From positions 186,001-250,000 of the forward strand of contig JAUJNH010000004.1 of assembly GCA_030448245.1 (NCBI GenBank): a DNA stretch of 64,000 bases. The letters are read 5' to 3'. Positions 45,649 through 54,222 of the stretch are shown piece by piece. Position numbers and translations under genes: made by a program. The notes beneath the pieces were generated by a model. It saw only the letters and a program-made list of their open reading frames with translations. It had not been told where the DNA came from and searched no databases. The DNA is from Acidimicrobiales bacterium (GTDB lineage: Bacteria > Actinomycetota > Acidimicrobiia > Acidimicrobiales > JAUJNH01). The stretch's first letter is position 1. Every line of letters starts with the position of its first letter.

Positions 45649-47141
45649 GCCTGCTGCGTCCCGACGAGGACGACCTGCCGGCCGGGCCCCTGGCCAAGCC
45701 GCCGCGCCAGCACCCGCTGCGCCACAGGCTGGCCGTCGGCTTCACCATCTTCCTGGCCGTCGCGGTGGCCGTCGTCGGCGCCGGCGTCGCCTACGCCGCC
45801 ATCCAGGCTGGCCGGCTCGACAAGATCAGCTTCGGAGGCTCGAAGGGGGACGTGATCTCCAAGGTCCCGAAGGGCCAGCCCGTCAACATCCTGGTCGTCG
45901 GCAACGACTCCCGCGCCTTTGCCAAGGACGCCAAGGACAAGAAGGCCTTTGGCGCCAAGGACGTCGGCGAGAGCGTGCGCAGCGACACGATGATGGTGAT
46001 GCGGCTCGACCCGAAGAACGACCGGGTCACGATCCTGTCCATCGCCCGAGACCTCTACGTCGACCTCGAAGGCGGCGGACGCGGGCGCATCAACGAGGCC
46101 TTCGCCCAGGAGGGGGACTCGACCAAGGCCGACCCCGGGCGGCTCATCCGCACCATCAAGACCAACTTCGGCATCACCATCAACCACTACGTCGAGATCG
46201 ACTTCGCCGGCTTCCGCCAAGCCGTCGACGCCATCGGCGGGGTCAGCGTGTACTTCCCGTTCCCGGCCCGCGACGCCTTCAGCAACCTGAACATCGAGGA
46301 GCCCGGCTGCGTCAACCTCAACGGCACGCAGGCCCTGTCCTACGTGCGCGCCCGCAACTACGAGTTCAAGGGCCCGAAGGGATGGCAGTCGGACGGTAGC
46401 GGCGACATCGGCCGGATCCAGCGCCAGCAGGACTTCATCCGGCGGGTCGTCCGCAAGGCCCTCGCCGAAGGGCTCACAAGCCCGATCAAGGCGGCGAAGC
46501 TGATCGAGGCCGGCATCGACAACGTCAAGGTCGACAGCGGCTTCGGCGTCGGCGACATGAAGAGCCTGGCCAACCAGCTGCGCGACCTCGACGAGGGGAA
46601 GGTGGCCCCGGTGGCGCTGACTGGTGACCCGGTCAGGATCAACGGCGACGACGTGCTGAAGCTCAACCCCGCCAAGGCCAACGAGGTCCTGACGGCCTTT
46701 GGCGCCAAGCTGCCCAACGCGCCGGGCACGACGCGCACGGCCGGCCCACCCGGGGCGATCCCGGCGGGCACGGCCGTGGTGCTCTACAACGGCTCCGGGC
46801 GCGAGGGGCTCGTCGTGCAGGCCAAGACCGACCTGGAGCGCCTCGGCGTGCGGGCCACCAGTGGCGGCAACGGCCAGAGCACAGCCACCACCGAGATCCG
46901 CTACCCCTCGGGCGCCGAGACCACGGCCCGCGCCGTGCAGGCCTACTTCGGCGACGCCGAGCTGTCCGTCGACCGGTCCGTCAAGGCGGGCGAGGTCGTG
47001 GTGCTGCTGGGCCGCAGCTTCGACCGGGTGGCCGATCCCAAGGCACCGGCCTCGGCGGCCACCTCCACCCCGGACACCGCTCCCCTCACCACCCCGACCA
47101 CCAAGCCGCCACCCGGCTCCGACCCCTCGGTTGCCTGCTAG
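45645..47141 (+). CDS. LytR-CpsA-Psr (LCP) family cell-wall ligase
   Basis: A 498-residue protein with a cytosolic Pro-rich start, one membrane helix (about 31-52, LAVGFTIFLAVAVAVVGAG), an extracellular LCP domain and a LytR_C domain. The LCP blocks are NILVVGNDSR, VRSDTMMVMRLDP, SIARDLYVDL and GRINEAFAQEGD, with the arginine GDIGRIQRQQ. LCP proteins transfer polymers such as arabinogalactan from lipid carriers to peptidoglycan. It overlaps the acyl-CoA dehydrogenase stop (ATGA) but belongs by function with the following rhamnose genes. It ends with an unusual terminal cysteine (SVAC). Confidence 0.9.
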   Translation: MSLLRPDEDDLPAGPLAKPPRQHPLRHRLAVGFTIFLAVAVAVVGAGVAYAAIQAGRLDKISFGGSKGDVISKVPKGQPVNILVVGNDSRAFAKDAKDKKAFGAKDVGESVRSDTMMVMRLDPKNDRVTILSIARDLYVDLEGGGRGRINEAFAQEGDSTKADPGRLIRTIKTNFGITINHYVEIDFAGFRQAVDAIGGVSVYFPFPARDAFSNLNIEEPGCVNLNGTQALSYVRARNYEFKGPKGWQSDGSGDIGRIQRQQDFIRRVVRKALAEGLTSPIKAAKLIEAGIDNVKVDSGFGVGDMKSLANQLRDLDEGKVAPVALTGDPVRINGDDVLKLNPAKANEVLTAFGAKLPNAPGTTRTAGPPGAIPAGTAVVLYNGSGREGLVVQAKTDLERLGVRATSGGNGQSTATTEIRYPSGAETTARAVQAYFGDAELSVDRSVKAGEVVVLLGRSFDRVADPKAPASAATSTPDTAPLTTPTTKPPPGSDPSVAC

Positions 47142-47155
47142 CGCATGAGGCGCAG

Positions 47156-48058
47156 GTGAGGGGCATCGTCCTGGCGGGCGGCAGCGGGACGCGGCTCCAG
47201 CCGGCCACCGCAGCCGTCAGCAAGCAGCTGCTGCCCGTCTACGACAAGCCGATGGTGTACTACCCGCTGTCGGTGCTGCTGCTGGCGGCCATCCGGGACG
47301 TGCTCCTCATCTCGACCCCCGCCGACCTCCCCCTGTTCGAGCGGCTGCTGGGCGACGGCAGCGCCTTTGGCATCGACCTGTGCTACGCCGAGCAGGCCGA
47401 GCCGCGGGGGCTGGCCGAGGCGTTCCTCATCGGTCGCCAGTTCCTCGGCGGCGAGCCGGCCTGCCTGGTCCTGGGCGACAACATCTTCCACGGCCACCAG
47501 CTGTCGACCACCCTGCAGGCCGAGGTGGCTGCCCTTGCCCCGGAGGCGGGCGCTCGTCACGGCTGCACGCTGTTCGGCTATACGGTGGCCGACCCGCAGC
47601 GCTACGGCGTGGCCGAGCTCGACAGCGACGGCACGATCACCTCGATCGAGGAGAAGCCGGCGTCGCCCCGCTCGCGGCTGGCCGTCACGGGCGTCTACAT
47701 GTACGACGGGACGGCGCCCGAACGCGCCGCCACCCTGAAGCCGTCGGCCCGCCACGAGCTCGAGATCACCGACCTGAACCTCACCTACGTGGCCGAGGGG
47801 CGGGCCCGGCTGGTCAGGTTCGGCAGGGGCATGGCCTGGCTCGACACGGGCACCCACGACAGCCTGCTCGAGGCCGCGACCTACGTGCAGGTGCTCGAGC
47901 ACCGCCAAGGCGAGCAGATCGCCTGCCTCGAGGAGATCGCCTTCCGGCAGGGTTGGCTGAGCGTCGACGAGCTGGCCCGGATGGCCGCGGCCATGGGGTC
48001 GTCGGGCTACGGCGACCACCTGCGTCGGCTGGCTGCTGCCCCCCCGCCGGTAGCCTGA
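47156..48058 (+). CDS. rmlA: Glucose-1-phosphate thymidylyltransferase
   Basis: A 300-residue nucleotidyltransferase making dTDP-glucose, step one of dTDP-rhamnose synthesis. The start GIVLAGGSGTRLQPATAAVSKQLLPVYDKP is diagnostic, followed by EPRGLAEAFLIG, GDNIFHGHQ and the short-form WLDTGTHDSLLEA. Length fits RmlA. It begins at GTG 47156, 14 bp after the LCP stop, and is followed by rmlB after 5 bp. The pathway lacks only rmlC (3,5-epimerase) in this window. Confidence 0.95.
   Translation: MRGIVLAGGSGTRLQPATAAVSKQLLPVYDKPMVYYPLSVLLLAAIRDVLLISTPADLPLFERLLGDGSAFGIDLCYAEQAEPRGLAEAFLIGRQFLGGEPACLVLGDNIFHGHQLSTTLQAEVAALAPEAGARHGCTLFGYTVADPQRYGVAELDSDGTITSIEEKPASPRSRLAVTGVYMYDGTAPERAATLKPSARHELEITDLNLTYVAEGRARLVRFGRGMAWLDTGTHDSLLEAATYVQVLEHRQGEQIACLEEIAFRQGWLSVDELARMAAAMGSSGYGDHLRRLAAAPPPVA
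48051..48056 (+). promoter_or_regulatory. TAnnnT -10-like element before rmlB
   Basis: TAGCCT lies 7 nt before ATG 48064, inside the last codons of rmlA. It could give an internal leaderless promoter in the rml operon. Confidence 0.4.
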
Positions 48059-48063
48059 GGCCC

Positions 48064-49038
48064 ATGCGGCAGCTCGTCACCGGTGGCGCCGGCTTCATCG
48101 GCTCCAACTACGTGCGCCACGTGCTGGCCACCAGCGACGACGACGTGACGATCTACGACGCCCTCACCTACGCCGGCAACCTGTCCACCCTGCACGACGT
48201 GGGAGAGGACCCCCGGGTCCGGTTCGTGAAGGGTGACATCTGCGACCTCGGCACGCTTCAGGAGGTGATGGCAGGCCACCAGGTGGTGGTCCACTTCGCC
48301 GCCGAGACCCATGTCGACCGATCCATCGGGGGCAGCCACGACTTCGTGCAGACGAACTGCGTCGGCACCAACTACGTGATGGAGGCTGCTCGCCGCGTCG
48401 GCGTCGAGAAGGTCGTGCACATCGGCACCGACGAGGTGTACGGGTCGGTCGCCCACGGCTCGTCGAAGGAGACCGACCGGCTCGACCCGCGGTCGCCCTA
48501 CTCGGCGTCAAAGGCCGGTTCCGACCTGATCGCCCTCTCCCACCACGCCACCCACGGGCTGCCGGTGGTGGTCACCCGGTGCACCAACAACTTCGGGCCC
48601 TACCAGTTCCCCGAGAAGGTGATCCCGCTCTTCACCACCAACCTCCTCGACGGCGGGACCGTCCCCCTCTACGGCGACGGGCTCAACGAGCGGGACTGGC
48701 TGTACGTCGACGACCACTGCGCCGCGCTGTCCCTGGTTGTCGAGCGCGGGGTGGCGGGCGAGGTCTACAACGTGGGTGCGGGGAACGAGACGCCGAACCG
48801 GGTGCTCACCGACAAGCTGCTCGCCCTCACCGGCCGCGACGAGTCGGCCGTCCGCTACGTGGTCGACCGCAAGGGCCACGACCGCCGCTACTCGGTCGGC
48901 ATCACCAAGGTCACCGCGCTCGGCTGGCGCCGCCGGCGCACCCTCGACGAGGCGCTCGCCGAGACCGTGCGCTGGTACCGCGACAACCGCTGGTGGTGGG
49001 AACCGCTCAAGGTCATCCCCGGTCCCGGGGTGGGCTGA
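48064..49038 (+). CDS. rmlB: dTDP-glucose 4,6-dehydratase
   Basis: A 324-residue extended SDR converting dTDP-glucose to the 4-keto-6-deoxy sugar. TGGAGFIGSNYVRHVL binds NAD; HFAAETHVDRSI, the catalytic TDEVYGSV and YSASKAGSD (YxxxK) are all present, as is the family segment NNFGPYQFPEKVIPL. The C-terminus has GHDRRYSVGITK. ATG 48064 is at the fold start, 5 bp after rmlA. The downstream rmlD GTG follows within 2 bp of the stop. Confidence 0.96.
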   Translation: MRQLVTGGAGFIGSNYVRHVLATSDDDVTIYDALTYAGNLSTLHDVGEDPRVRFVKGDICDLGTLQEVMAGHQVVVHFAAETHVDRSIGGSHDFVQTNCVGTNYVMEAARRVGVEKVVHIGTDEVYGSVAHGSSKETDRLDPRSPYSASKAGSDLIALSHHATHGLPVVVTRCTNNFGPYQFPEKVIPLFTTNLLDGGTVPLYGDGLNERDWLYVDDHCAALSLVVERGVAGEVYNVGAGNETPNRVLTDKLLALTGRDESAVRYVVDRKGHDRRYSVGITKVTALGWRRRRTLDEALAETVRWYRDNRWWWEPLKVIPGPGVG

Positions 49039-49039
49039 C

Positions 49040-49900
49040 GTGCGGGCCCTCGTGACAGGCGCCGGCGGGCAGCTCGGCTCCGAGCTGCACCGCGTCCTGG
49101 CCGAGGCCGGGGACGACGTCGCCGCGGCCAGCCGGGACCGGCTGGACGTCACGTCGCGCGACCAGGTCCTGGGCGTCGTCCTCGGCCTGCGCCCTGACGT
49201 CGTGTACCACTGCGCGGCCTGGACCGACGTCGACGGGTGCGAGGCCGACCCTGACCGGGCCCTGCTGGTCAACGCCCTGGCCAGCCGGCACGTGACCGAG
49301 GCCTGCCGCCTGGCCGGCAGCCACCTCGTGGCCATCAGCACCGACTACGTGTTCGCGGGCACCGCCACCCGCCCCTACGTCGAGTGGGACCAGCCCGATC
49401 CGCGGTCGGCCTACGGGCGGTCGAAGCTGGCCGGCGAGCGCGAGGTGGCTGCCGGGTGCCTCGGAGCGGCCATCGTGCGAACGTCGTGGCTCTGCGGGGC
49501 CGCAGGTCCCAACATGGCCCGCACCGTCCTGCGCCTCGCCGCCGATCCACGCCGCGACCTGGCGTTCGTCGACGACCAGGTCGGCAACCCCACCTTCACC
49601 TCGGACCTCGCCCCCCTGCTGCGGCGGTTGGGGGTGGCCCGCCTCCCAGGCACGTTCCACGCCACCAACCAGGGCCCCACGAGCTGGCACGGCTTCGCCC
49701 GCGAGGTCCTGGCTGCAGCCGGGCACGACCCCGGCCGCGTGCGGGCCGTCGCCACGGCCGACCTGGTCCCGCCCCGGCCGGCGCCTCGGCCCGCGTACAG
49801 CGTGCTCGACGGCGCGGCGCTGCGCGGCCTCGGGATCGATCCCCTTCCCGACTTCCGGGACCCGCTCGCCCGCCTCGTCAAGGAGCTCACCCATGGCTGA
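49040..49900 (+). CDS. rmlD: dTDP-4-dehydrorhamnose reductase
   Basis: A 286-residue SDR that completes dTDP-L-rhamnose. It has the short VTGAGGQLGSEL loop, the family block HCAAWTDVDGCEADP near residue 56, STDYVFAG and the catalytic YGRSKLAGE. VRTSWLCGAAGPN and FVDDQVGNPT are also typical. The product is the donor for the rhamnosyltransferase encoded 2.2 kb downstream. Start GTG 49040; the stop region overlaps the ugd start by 8 bp. Confidence 0.95.
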   Translation: MRALVTGAGGQLGSELHRVLAEAGDDVAAASRDRLDVTSRDQVLGVVLGLRPDVVYHCAAWTDVDGCEADPDRALLVNALASRHVTEACRLAGSHLVAISTDYVFAGTATRPYVEWDQPDPRSAYGRSKLAGEREVAAGCLGAAIVRTSWLCGAAGPNMARTVLRLAADPRRDLAFVDDQVGNPTFTSDLAPLLRRLGVARLPGTFHATNQGPTSWHGFAREVLAAAGHDPGRVRAVATADLVPPRPAPRPAYSVLDGAALRGLGIDPLPDFRDPLARLVKELTHG

Positions 49901-51167
49901 TGTCGCCATCGTCGGGACCGGCTACGTCGGGCTCACCACCGGCGCCTTCCTGGCCCACGTCGGCCATCGCGTCACCTGCGCCGACCTCGACCCGGCGAAG
50001 ATCGAGCTGCTCAACGGCGGTGACATCCCGATCGTGGAGCCGGGCCTCCTCGAGCTGGTGCGCGAGGGGGTCGACGGTGGCCGGCTCCGCTTCATCGTGG
50101 GCGCAGCCTCGGCCGCCGTCAACGCCGACTTCGTCTTCCTGTGCGTCCAGACCCCCCAGGGCAGCGACGGCGCCGCCGACCTCCGCTACATCGAGGCGGC
50201 CGCCCGGGAGGTCGCGCCCGCCCTGCGCTCACAGTCGGTCGTCATCAACAAGTCGACGGTCCCGGTCGGCTCGACCCTGGTGGTCGAGCGGGCGCTGAGC
50301 CGCAGCGACGTCAACGTGGTCTCCAACCCCGAGTTCCTGCGAGAGGGCTCGGCGGTCCACGACTGCTTCCACCCCGACCGCATCGTCATCGGCTCGGAGG
50401 ACCACGCCGCGGCCATCCGGGTGGCCGAGCTGTACGAGTCGATCAAGGCGCCGCTGCTCATCACCGACCCGGCCAGCGCCGAGACGATCAAGTACGCCTC
50501 CAACGCCTTCCTGGCCACCAAGATCAGCTTCGTCAACGCCATCGCAAACGTCTGCGAGGCGGTAGGAGCCGACGTCCGCGAGGTCGTCCTCGGCATGGGC
50601 TACGACAAGCGCATCGGCTTCGAGTTCCTGCGACCCGGGCCCGGGTGGGGCGGGTCGTGCTTCCCGAAGGACACCAAGGCGCTGGTGCGGATCGCCGAGG
50701 ACGCCGGCTACGACTTCGACCTGCTGAAGGGCGTCATCGCCGTCAACGAGGAGCAGAAGGAGCGGATCACGATCAAGGTCGTCGAGGCCGCCGGGGGATC
50801 CCTGCAGGGCACGACGGTGGCGGCCTGGGGCCTCACGTTCAAGGCCCGGACCGACGACCAGCGCGACTCGCCGGCGCTCGACATCATCCGTCGGCTCACG
50901 GCGCTCGGTGCGTCCGTCCGGGCCTACGACCCGACGGTGACCGACGACCTGCCGGGCATGGAGGTGTGCGCCGACCCCTACGCGGCGTGCGAGGGCGCCG
51001 CCGTGCTCGTCGTCCTGACCGAGTGGGACGAGTTCCGGTGGGTCGACTTCGGGAAGTGCCGGGCTGCCATGGCCGGTGCCGCCCTGGTCGACGCCCGCAA
51101 CCTCCTCGACCCGGCGTCGGTGCGCAGGCAGGGCTTCGCCTACACCGGCGTGGGTCGCGTCAGCTGA
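49893..51167 (+). CDS. ugd: UDP-glucose 6-dehydrogenase
   Basis: A 424-residue NAD enzyme oxidising UDP-glucose to UDP-glucuronate. The start DVAIVGTGYVGLTTGAFLA is the NAD loop; NKSTVPVGST, SNPEFLREGSAVHDCF and the catalytic cysteine in GPGWGGSCFPKDTKAL near residue 260 are intact. The C-terminal UDP-binding domain includes WGLTFKARTDDQRDSPAL. GDP-mannose dehydrogenase relatives look similar, but the following UXS-like gene argues for UDP-glucose. It overlaps both neighbours (8 bp and 1 bp). Confidence 0.92.
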   Translation: MADVAIVGTGYVGLTTGAFLAHVGHRVTCADLDPAKIELLNGGDIPIVEPGLLELVREGVDGGRLRFIVGAASAAVNADFVFLCVQTPQGSDGAADLRYIEAAAREVAPALRSQSVVINKSTVPVGSTLVVERALSRSDVNVVSNPEFLREGSAVHDCFHPDRIVIGSEDHAAAIRVAELYESIKAPLLITDPASAETIKYASNAFLATKISFVNAIANVCEAVGADVREVVLGMGYDKRIGFEFLRPGPGWGGSCFPKDTKALVRIAEDAGYDFDLLKGVIAVNEEQKERITIKVVEAAGGSLQGTTVAAWGLTFKARTDDQRDSPALDIIRRLTALGASVRAYDPTVTDDLPGMEVCADPYAACEGAAVLVVLTEWDEFRWVDFGKCRAAMAGAALVDARNLLDPASVRRQGFAYTGVGRVS

Positions 51168-52099
51168 TGCGGGTGGTCGTCACCGGCGCGGCCGGCTTCC
51201 TCGGCAGTCACCTGTGCGAGGTGCTGCTCGGCCGGGGTGATGAGGTGGTGGGCTACGACAACATGGTCACCGGCCAGAAGGAGAACGTCGACCTGCTCCT
51301 CGCGGCCGACGGGTTCACCTTCGTCGAGCAGGACGTGACCGAGCACCTCGAGGTCCCGGGGCCGGTGGACGGTGTCCTCCACCTGGCCAGCCCGGCCTCG
51401 CCGGAGGACTTCGCCGAGATCCCCATCAAGATCATGAAGGTCGGCGCCCTGGGCACCGCCAACTGTCTGGGGCTGGCCCGGGTCAAGGGTTCCCGGTTCG
51501 TCCTGGCCAGCACGAGCGAGGTCTACGGCGACGCCCTCGTCCACCCCCAGCCCGAGACGTACTGGGGCAACGTCAACCCGATCGGCGAGCGGGGCTGCTA
51601 CGACGAGGCCAAGCGCTTCGCCGAGGCCTTGAGCCTGGCCTACGCCCGCCAGCACGGGGTCGACGTCGGCATCGTCCGGACGTTCAACACCAGTGGTCCC
51701 CGGTTCCGCCCGGCTGACGGGCGGGTGCTGTCGACCTTCGTCACCCAGGCGTTGCGGGGCGACCCGATCACCGTGCAGGGCGACGGGAGCCAGAGCCGCT
51801 CGATCTGCTACGTCGACGATCAGGTGCGGGGCTACGTGGCCATGCTCGACCACCCGGGGGTGGTCGGCCCGGTGAACATCGGCACCTCGGACGAGATCAC
51901 GATCCTGCGGCTGGCCGAGCTGGTGCGCGAGATGGTCGGCTCGACCAGTCCGATCGAGTTCGTCGAGGGCCGGCCGGACGACCCCCGGCAGCGGTGCCCC
52001 GACCTCAGCCGGGCCCGCCAGCTGCTCGGCTGGGAGCCCCAGGTCCCGCTGGAGGAGGGTCTCCGCCGCACCATCGCCTGGTTCCGGGTGCACGCATGA
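51167..52099 (+). CDS. uxs: UDP-glucuronate decarboxylase (UDP-xylose synthase) type SDR
   Basis: A 310-residue extended SDR. VTGAAGFLGSHLCEVLL binds NAD, and HLASPASPEDF, STSEVYGDALVHPQPETYWG and RGCYDEAKRFAEAL (YxxxK) are the signatures of the UXS subgroup, which turns UDP-glucuronate into UDP-xylose. The preceding ugd supplies the substrate, so a pentose is probably added to the surface polymer. Starts at ATG 51167, overlapping ugd by 1 bp, and overlaps the next glycosyltransferase by 4 bp. Confidence 0.87.
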   Translation: MRVVVTGAAGFLGSHLCEVLLGRGDEVVGYDNMVTGQKENVDLLLAADGFTFVEQDVTEHLEVPGPVDGVLHLASPASPEDFAEIPIKIMKVGALGTANCLGLARVKGSRFVLASTSEVYGDALVHPQPETYWGNVNPIGERGCYDEAKRFAEALSLAYARQHGVDVGIVRTFNTSGPRFRPADGRVLSTFVTQALRGDPITVQGDGSQSRSICYVDDQVRGYVAMLDHPGVVGPVNIGTSDEITILRLAELVREMVGSTSPIEFVEGRPDDPRQRCPDLSRARQLLGWEPQVPLEEGLRRTIAWFRVHA

Positions 52100-53001
52100 G
52101 CGACCAGGGTTCGCGGGTGATCGCCGTCGTCGTCAACTGGAACGCCGGCGGCCTGCTGCTGGCCTGCGCCCGCACGCTGGTGGAAGCCGGGGCGGCCGAG
52201 ATCGTGGTGGTCGACAACGGGTCGAGCGACGACTCGGTCGAGCGGCTCGAGGCCGCCCGGCTGGCCACGGTGCGCGTGGTGCGGGCCGGGGTGAACCTCG
52301 GCTACGGCGCCGGCATCAACCGTGGCGTCGCCGTCGCCGGCGCCGGGCACGTCCTGGTCTGCAACCCGGACCTCCTGCTGGACGAGAGCTGCATCGGCGC
52401 CCTCGTCGCTCGGCTCGAGGCCGAGCCCGGCCTCGGCATCGTCGGCCCACGGCTGCGCAACCCCGACGGGTCGACCTACGTCAGCGGCCGCCCCTTTCCG
52501 TCGTTGCGCGACGCCCTCGGCCACGCCTTTGCCGGGCTGGTGTGGAAGCAGAACCCGTGGAGCCGCCGCTACCTGCAGACCAGCTGGGACCGCAGCGACG
52601 CAGCCGACGTCGACTGGGCGTCGGGGGCGCTGCTCCTGGTGCGCCGCAGCACCTTCGAGCAGCTGGGCGGCTTCGACGAGCGCTTCTTCATGTTCATGGA
52701 GGACGTGGACCTGTGCTGGCGGGCCCGCCAAGCCGGCTGGCGGGTGGCCCTCGAACCGGCCGCCGGCGCCGTCCACGTGGTGGGCGCCAGCCGGGCCGCT
52801 CGGCCCTATCGGATGGTCATCGCCCACCACCGGTCGCTGTGGCGGTACTCGGCGCTCCGCTGGACGGGCTGGCACCGGGCCGGGCTGCCCTTCGTGGCGG
52901 TGGCGCTGGCCGTGCGGGCCGGCCTGGTCTGCCTGGCCGAGCTGACCGGCCGCGCCCCCGTCCACCAGGCGGCCGCCCGCCTCACCCGCCGCTCGCGCTG
53001 A
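52096..53001 (+). CDS. wbbL: GT2 glycosyltransferase, rhamnosyltransferase (WbbL) type
   Basis: A 301-residue GT-A family 2 enzyme. VVVNWNAGGLLLACART, VVVDNGSSDDSVE, GVNLGYGAGINRGV and the metal motif region CNPDLLLDE appear in order, followed by GPRLRNPDGSTY and the acceptor block FFMFMEDVDLCWRARQAGW. The pattern fits WbbL, which adds rhamnose to GlcNAc-PP-decaprenol to start the arabinogalactan linker; dTDP-rhamnose genes lie just upstream. The C-terminus has an amphipathic, membrane-associating helix. ATG 52096 overlaps uxs by 4 bp. Confidence 0.85.
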   Translation: MSDQGSRVIAVVVNWNAGGLLLACARTLVEAGAAEIVVVDNGSSDDSVERLEAARLATVRVVRAGVNLGYGAGINRGVAVAGAGHVLVCNPDLLLDESCIGALVARLEAEPGLGIVGPRLRNPDGSTYVSGRPFPSLRDALGHAFAGLVWKQNPWSRRYLQTSWDRSDAADVDWASGALLLVRRSTFEQLGGFDERFFMFMEDVDLCWRARQAGWRVALEPAAGAVHVVGASRAARPYRMVIAHHRSLWRYSALRWTGWHRAGLPFVAVALAVRAGLVCLAELTGRAPVHQAAARLTRRSR

Positions 53002-53064
53002 GGCAGCCGCCGCGCCACCGTCGGGATCCGCGGCCGGCCTCGCCGGCTCCCGCCTCGCAGATGG

Positions 53065-54222
53065 TCACGACCCGGCGCCAGCCGGTCGCCGGCTCCGCCG
53101 GGCCTCGATCAGGCGGAGGTACCGCCCCTTCCAGTCGGGGTCGGGGAGGGGAGCGAGCAGGGCGGGACGCTCCGTCCGGCGCGCGGTCGAGGTGGCCGAG
53201 GGCAGCAGGCCGAGGATCGCCGTCGCGGTGGCGGCCGGCTGGCCCGGCGGCACCAGCTGGCCTGAGCCCGGTGCGGCCAGCCGCAGGATCTCCACGTGGC
53301 CGCCGAGGTCGGTCACGGCCACCCGCACCCCGCAGGCCAGCGCCTCCACCACCGAGAGGCCCCACGGCTCGGGGGCGGTCGACAGCGCCACCAGCACGTC
53401 GGCGTCGGCGACGACGGCGGCCATGTCGGTCCGCTCGCCCAGCCAGTGCACCCCGTCGAGGCTCTCCGCCCGGCGCCGGAGGCCGTCGGCGAAGGCCTTC
53501 TTGCCGGCCACCACCGCGCCGGCGACGGCGAGGACGGCGTCGGGCCTCGCCGCCCGGACGGCGGGCCAGGCGTCGAGGGCGACCTCGACCCCCTTCCACG
53601 TGTCGAGCCGGCTGGCCGCCACCACCAGCGGGGCGCCGTCGTCGATCCCGGCGCGGGCCCGGAAGGCGCCGGCGGCGCCGGGACGGAACGAGCTCCGGTC
53701 GGCGTCGTCCTGCACGACCTCGACCCGCGCTCGCGGGAGCTGGTCGGCCACGGCTCGCGAGGCGGCCACGACGAGGTCGGCGAAGCGGCGGGTCAGGAAG
53801 CGCTCGACCCGCAGGGCCACCCCGGACTGCGTCACGACCTCGCGGGCGTGCCACAGGTGGGGGCGGCGCAGGAGGAGCGCGGCCGACCAGCCGTACCACG
53901 AGTGCAGCGAGTTGGTGTGGACGAGGTCGGCGCCCACCCGCCGGCCGAGCAGCCAGAGGCGGGCCACGGCGACGGGCCAGCCTCCGGCGTAGCGGACCCA
54001 CCAGCCCAGCCCGCCCGAGGTGGTGAGGCGGCGCATGGGCACCACGTGCACCATGGCACCGGCCTCTTCGAGCTGCCCACGGAGCGGCGGGTCGGCGGGC
54101 ACGGCGACGTGGGCCGACACCTCGGGAGCCAGGGACCGCACCAGCCGAAGGAGCGCCTGATCGGAGCCGCCGCGCTCGGACACCGGCTGGACGTACAGGA
54201 TGGTGGGGGTGCGGGTGGCCAT
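53065..54222 (-). CDS. GT4-type glycosyltransferase
   Basis: A 385-residue GT-B enzyme. The N-terminal domain has a YVQPVSERGGSDQALLRLV start and HTNSLHSWYGW; the C-terminal nucleotide-sugar domain has VVAASRLDTWKGVEVALDAW near residue 210, HWLGERTDM and the E-x7-E type STAPEPWGLSVVEALACG. Donor and acceptor are unknown. I start at ATG 54222, removing 13 unlikely residues of the track ORF. Its start overlaps that of the divergent next gene. Confidence 0.87.
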   Translation of the reverse strand: MATRTPTILYVQPVSERGGSDQALLRLVRSLAPEVSAHVAVPADPPLRGQLEEAGAMVHVVPMRRLTTSGGLGWWVRYAGGWPVAVARLWLLGRRVGADLVHTNSLHSWYGWSAALLLRRPHLWHAREVVTQSGVALRVERFLTRRFADLVVAASRAVADQLPRARVEVVQDDADRSSFRPGAAGAFRARAGIDDGAPLVVAASRLDTWKGVEVALDAWPAVRAARPDAVLAVAGAVVAGKKAFADGLRRRAESLDGVHWLGERTDMAAVVADADVLVALSTAPEPWGLSVVEALACGVRVAVTDLGGHVEILRLAAPGSGQLVPPGQPAATATAILGLLPSATSTARRTERPALLAPLPDPDWKGRYLRLIEARRSRRPAGAGS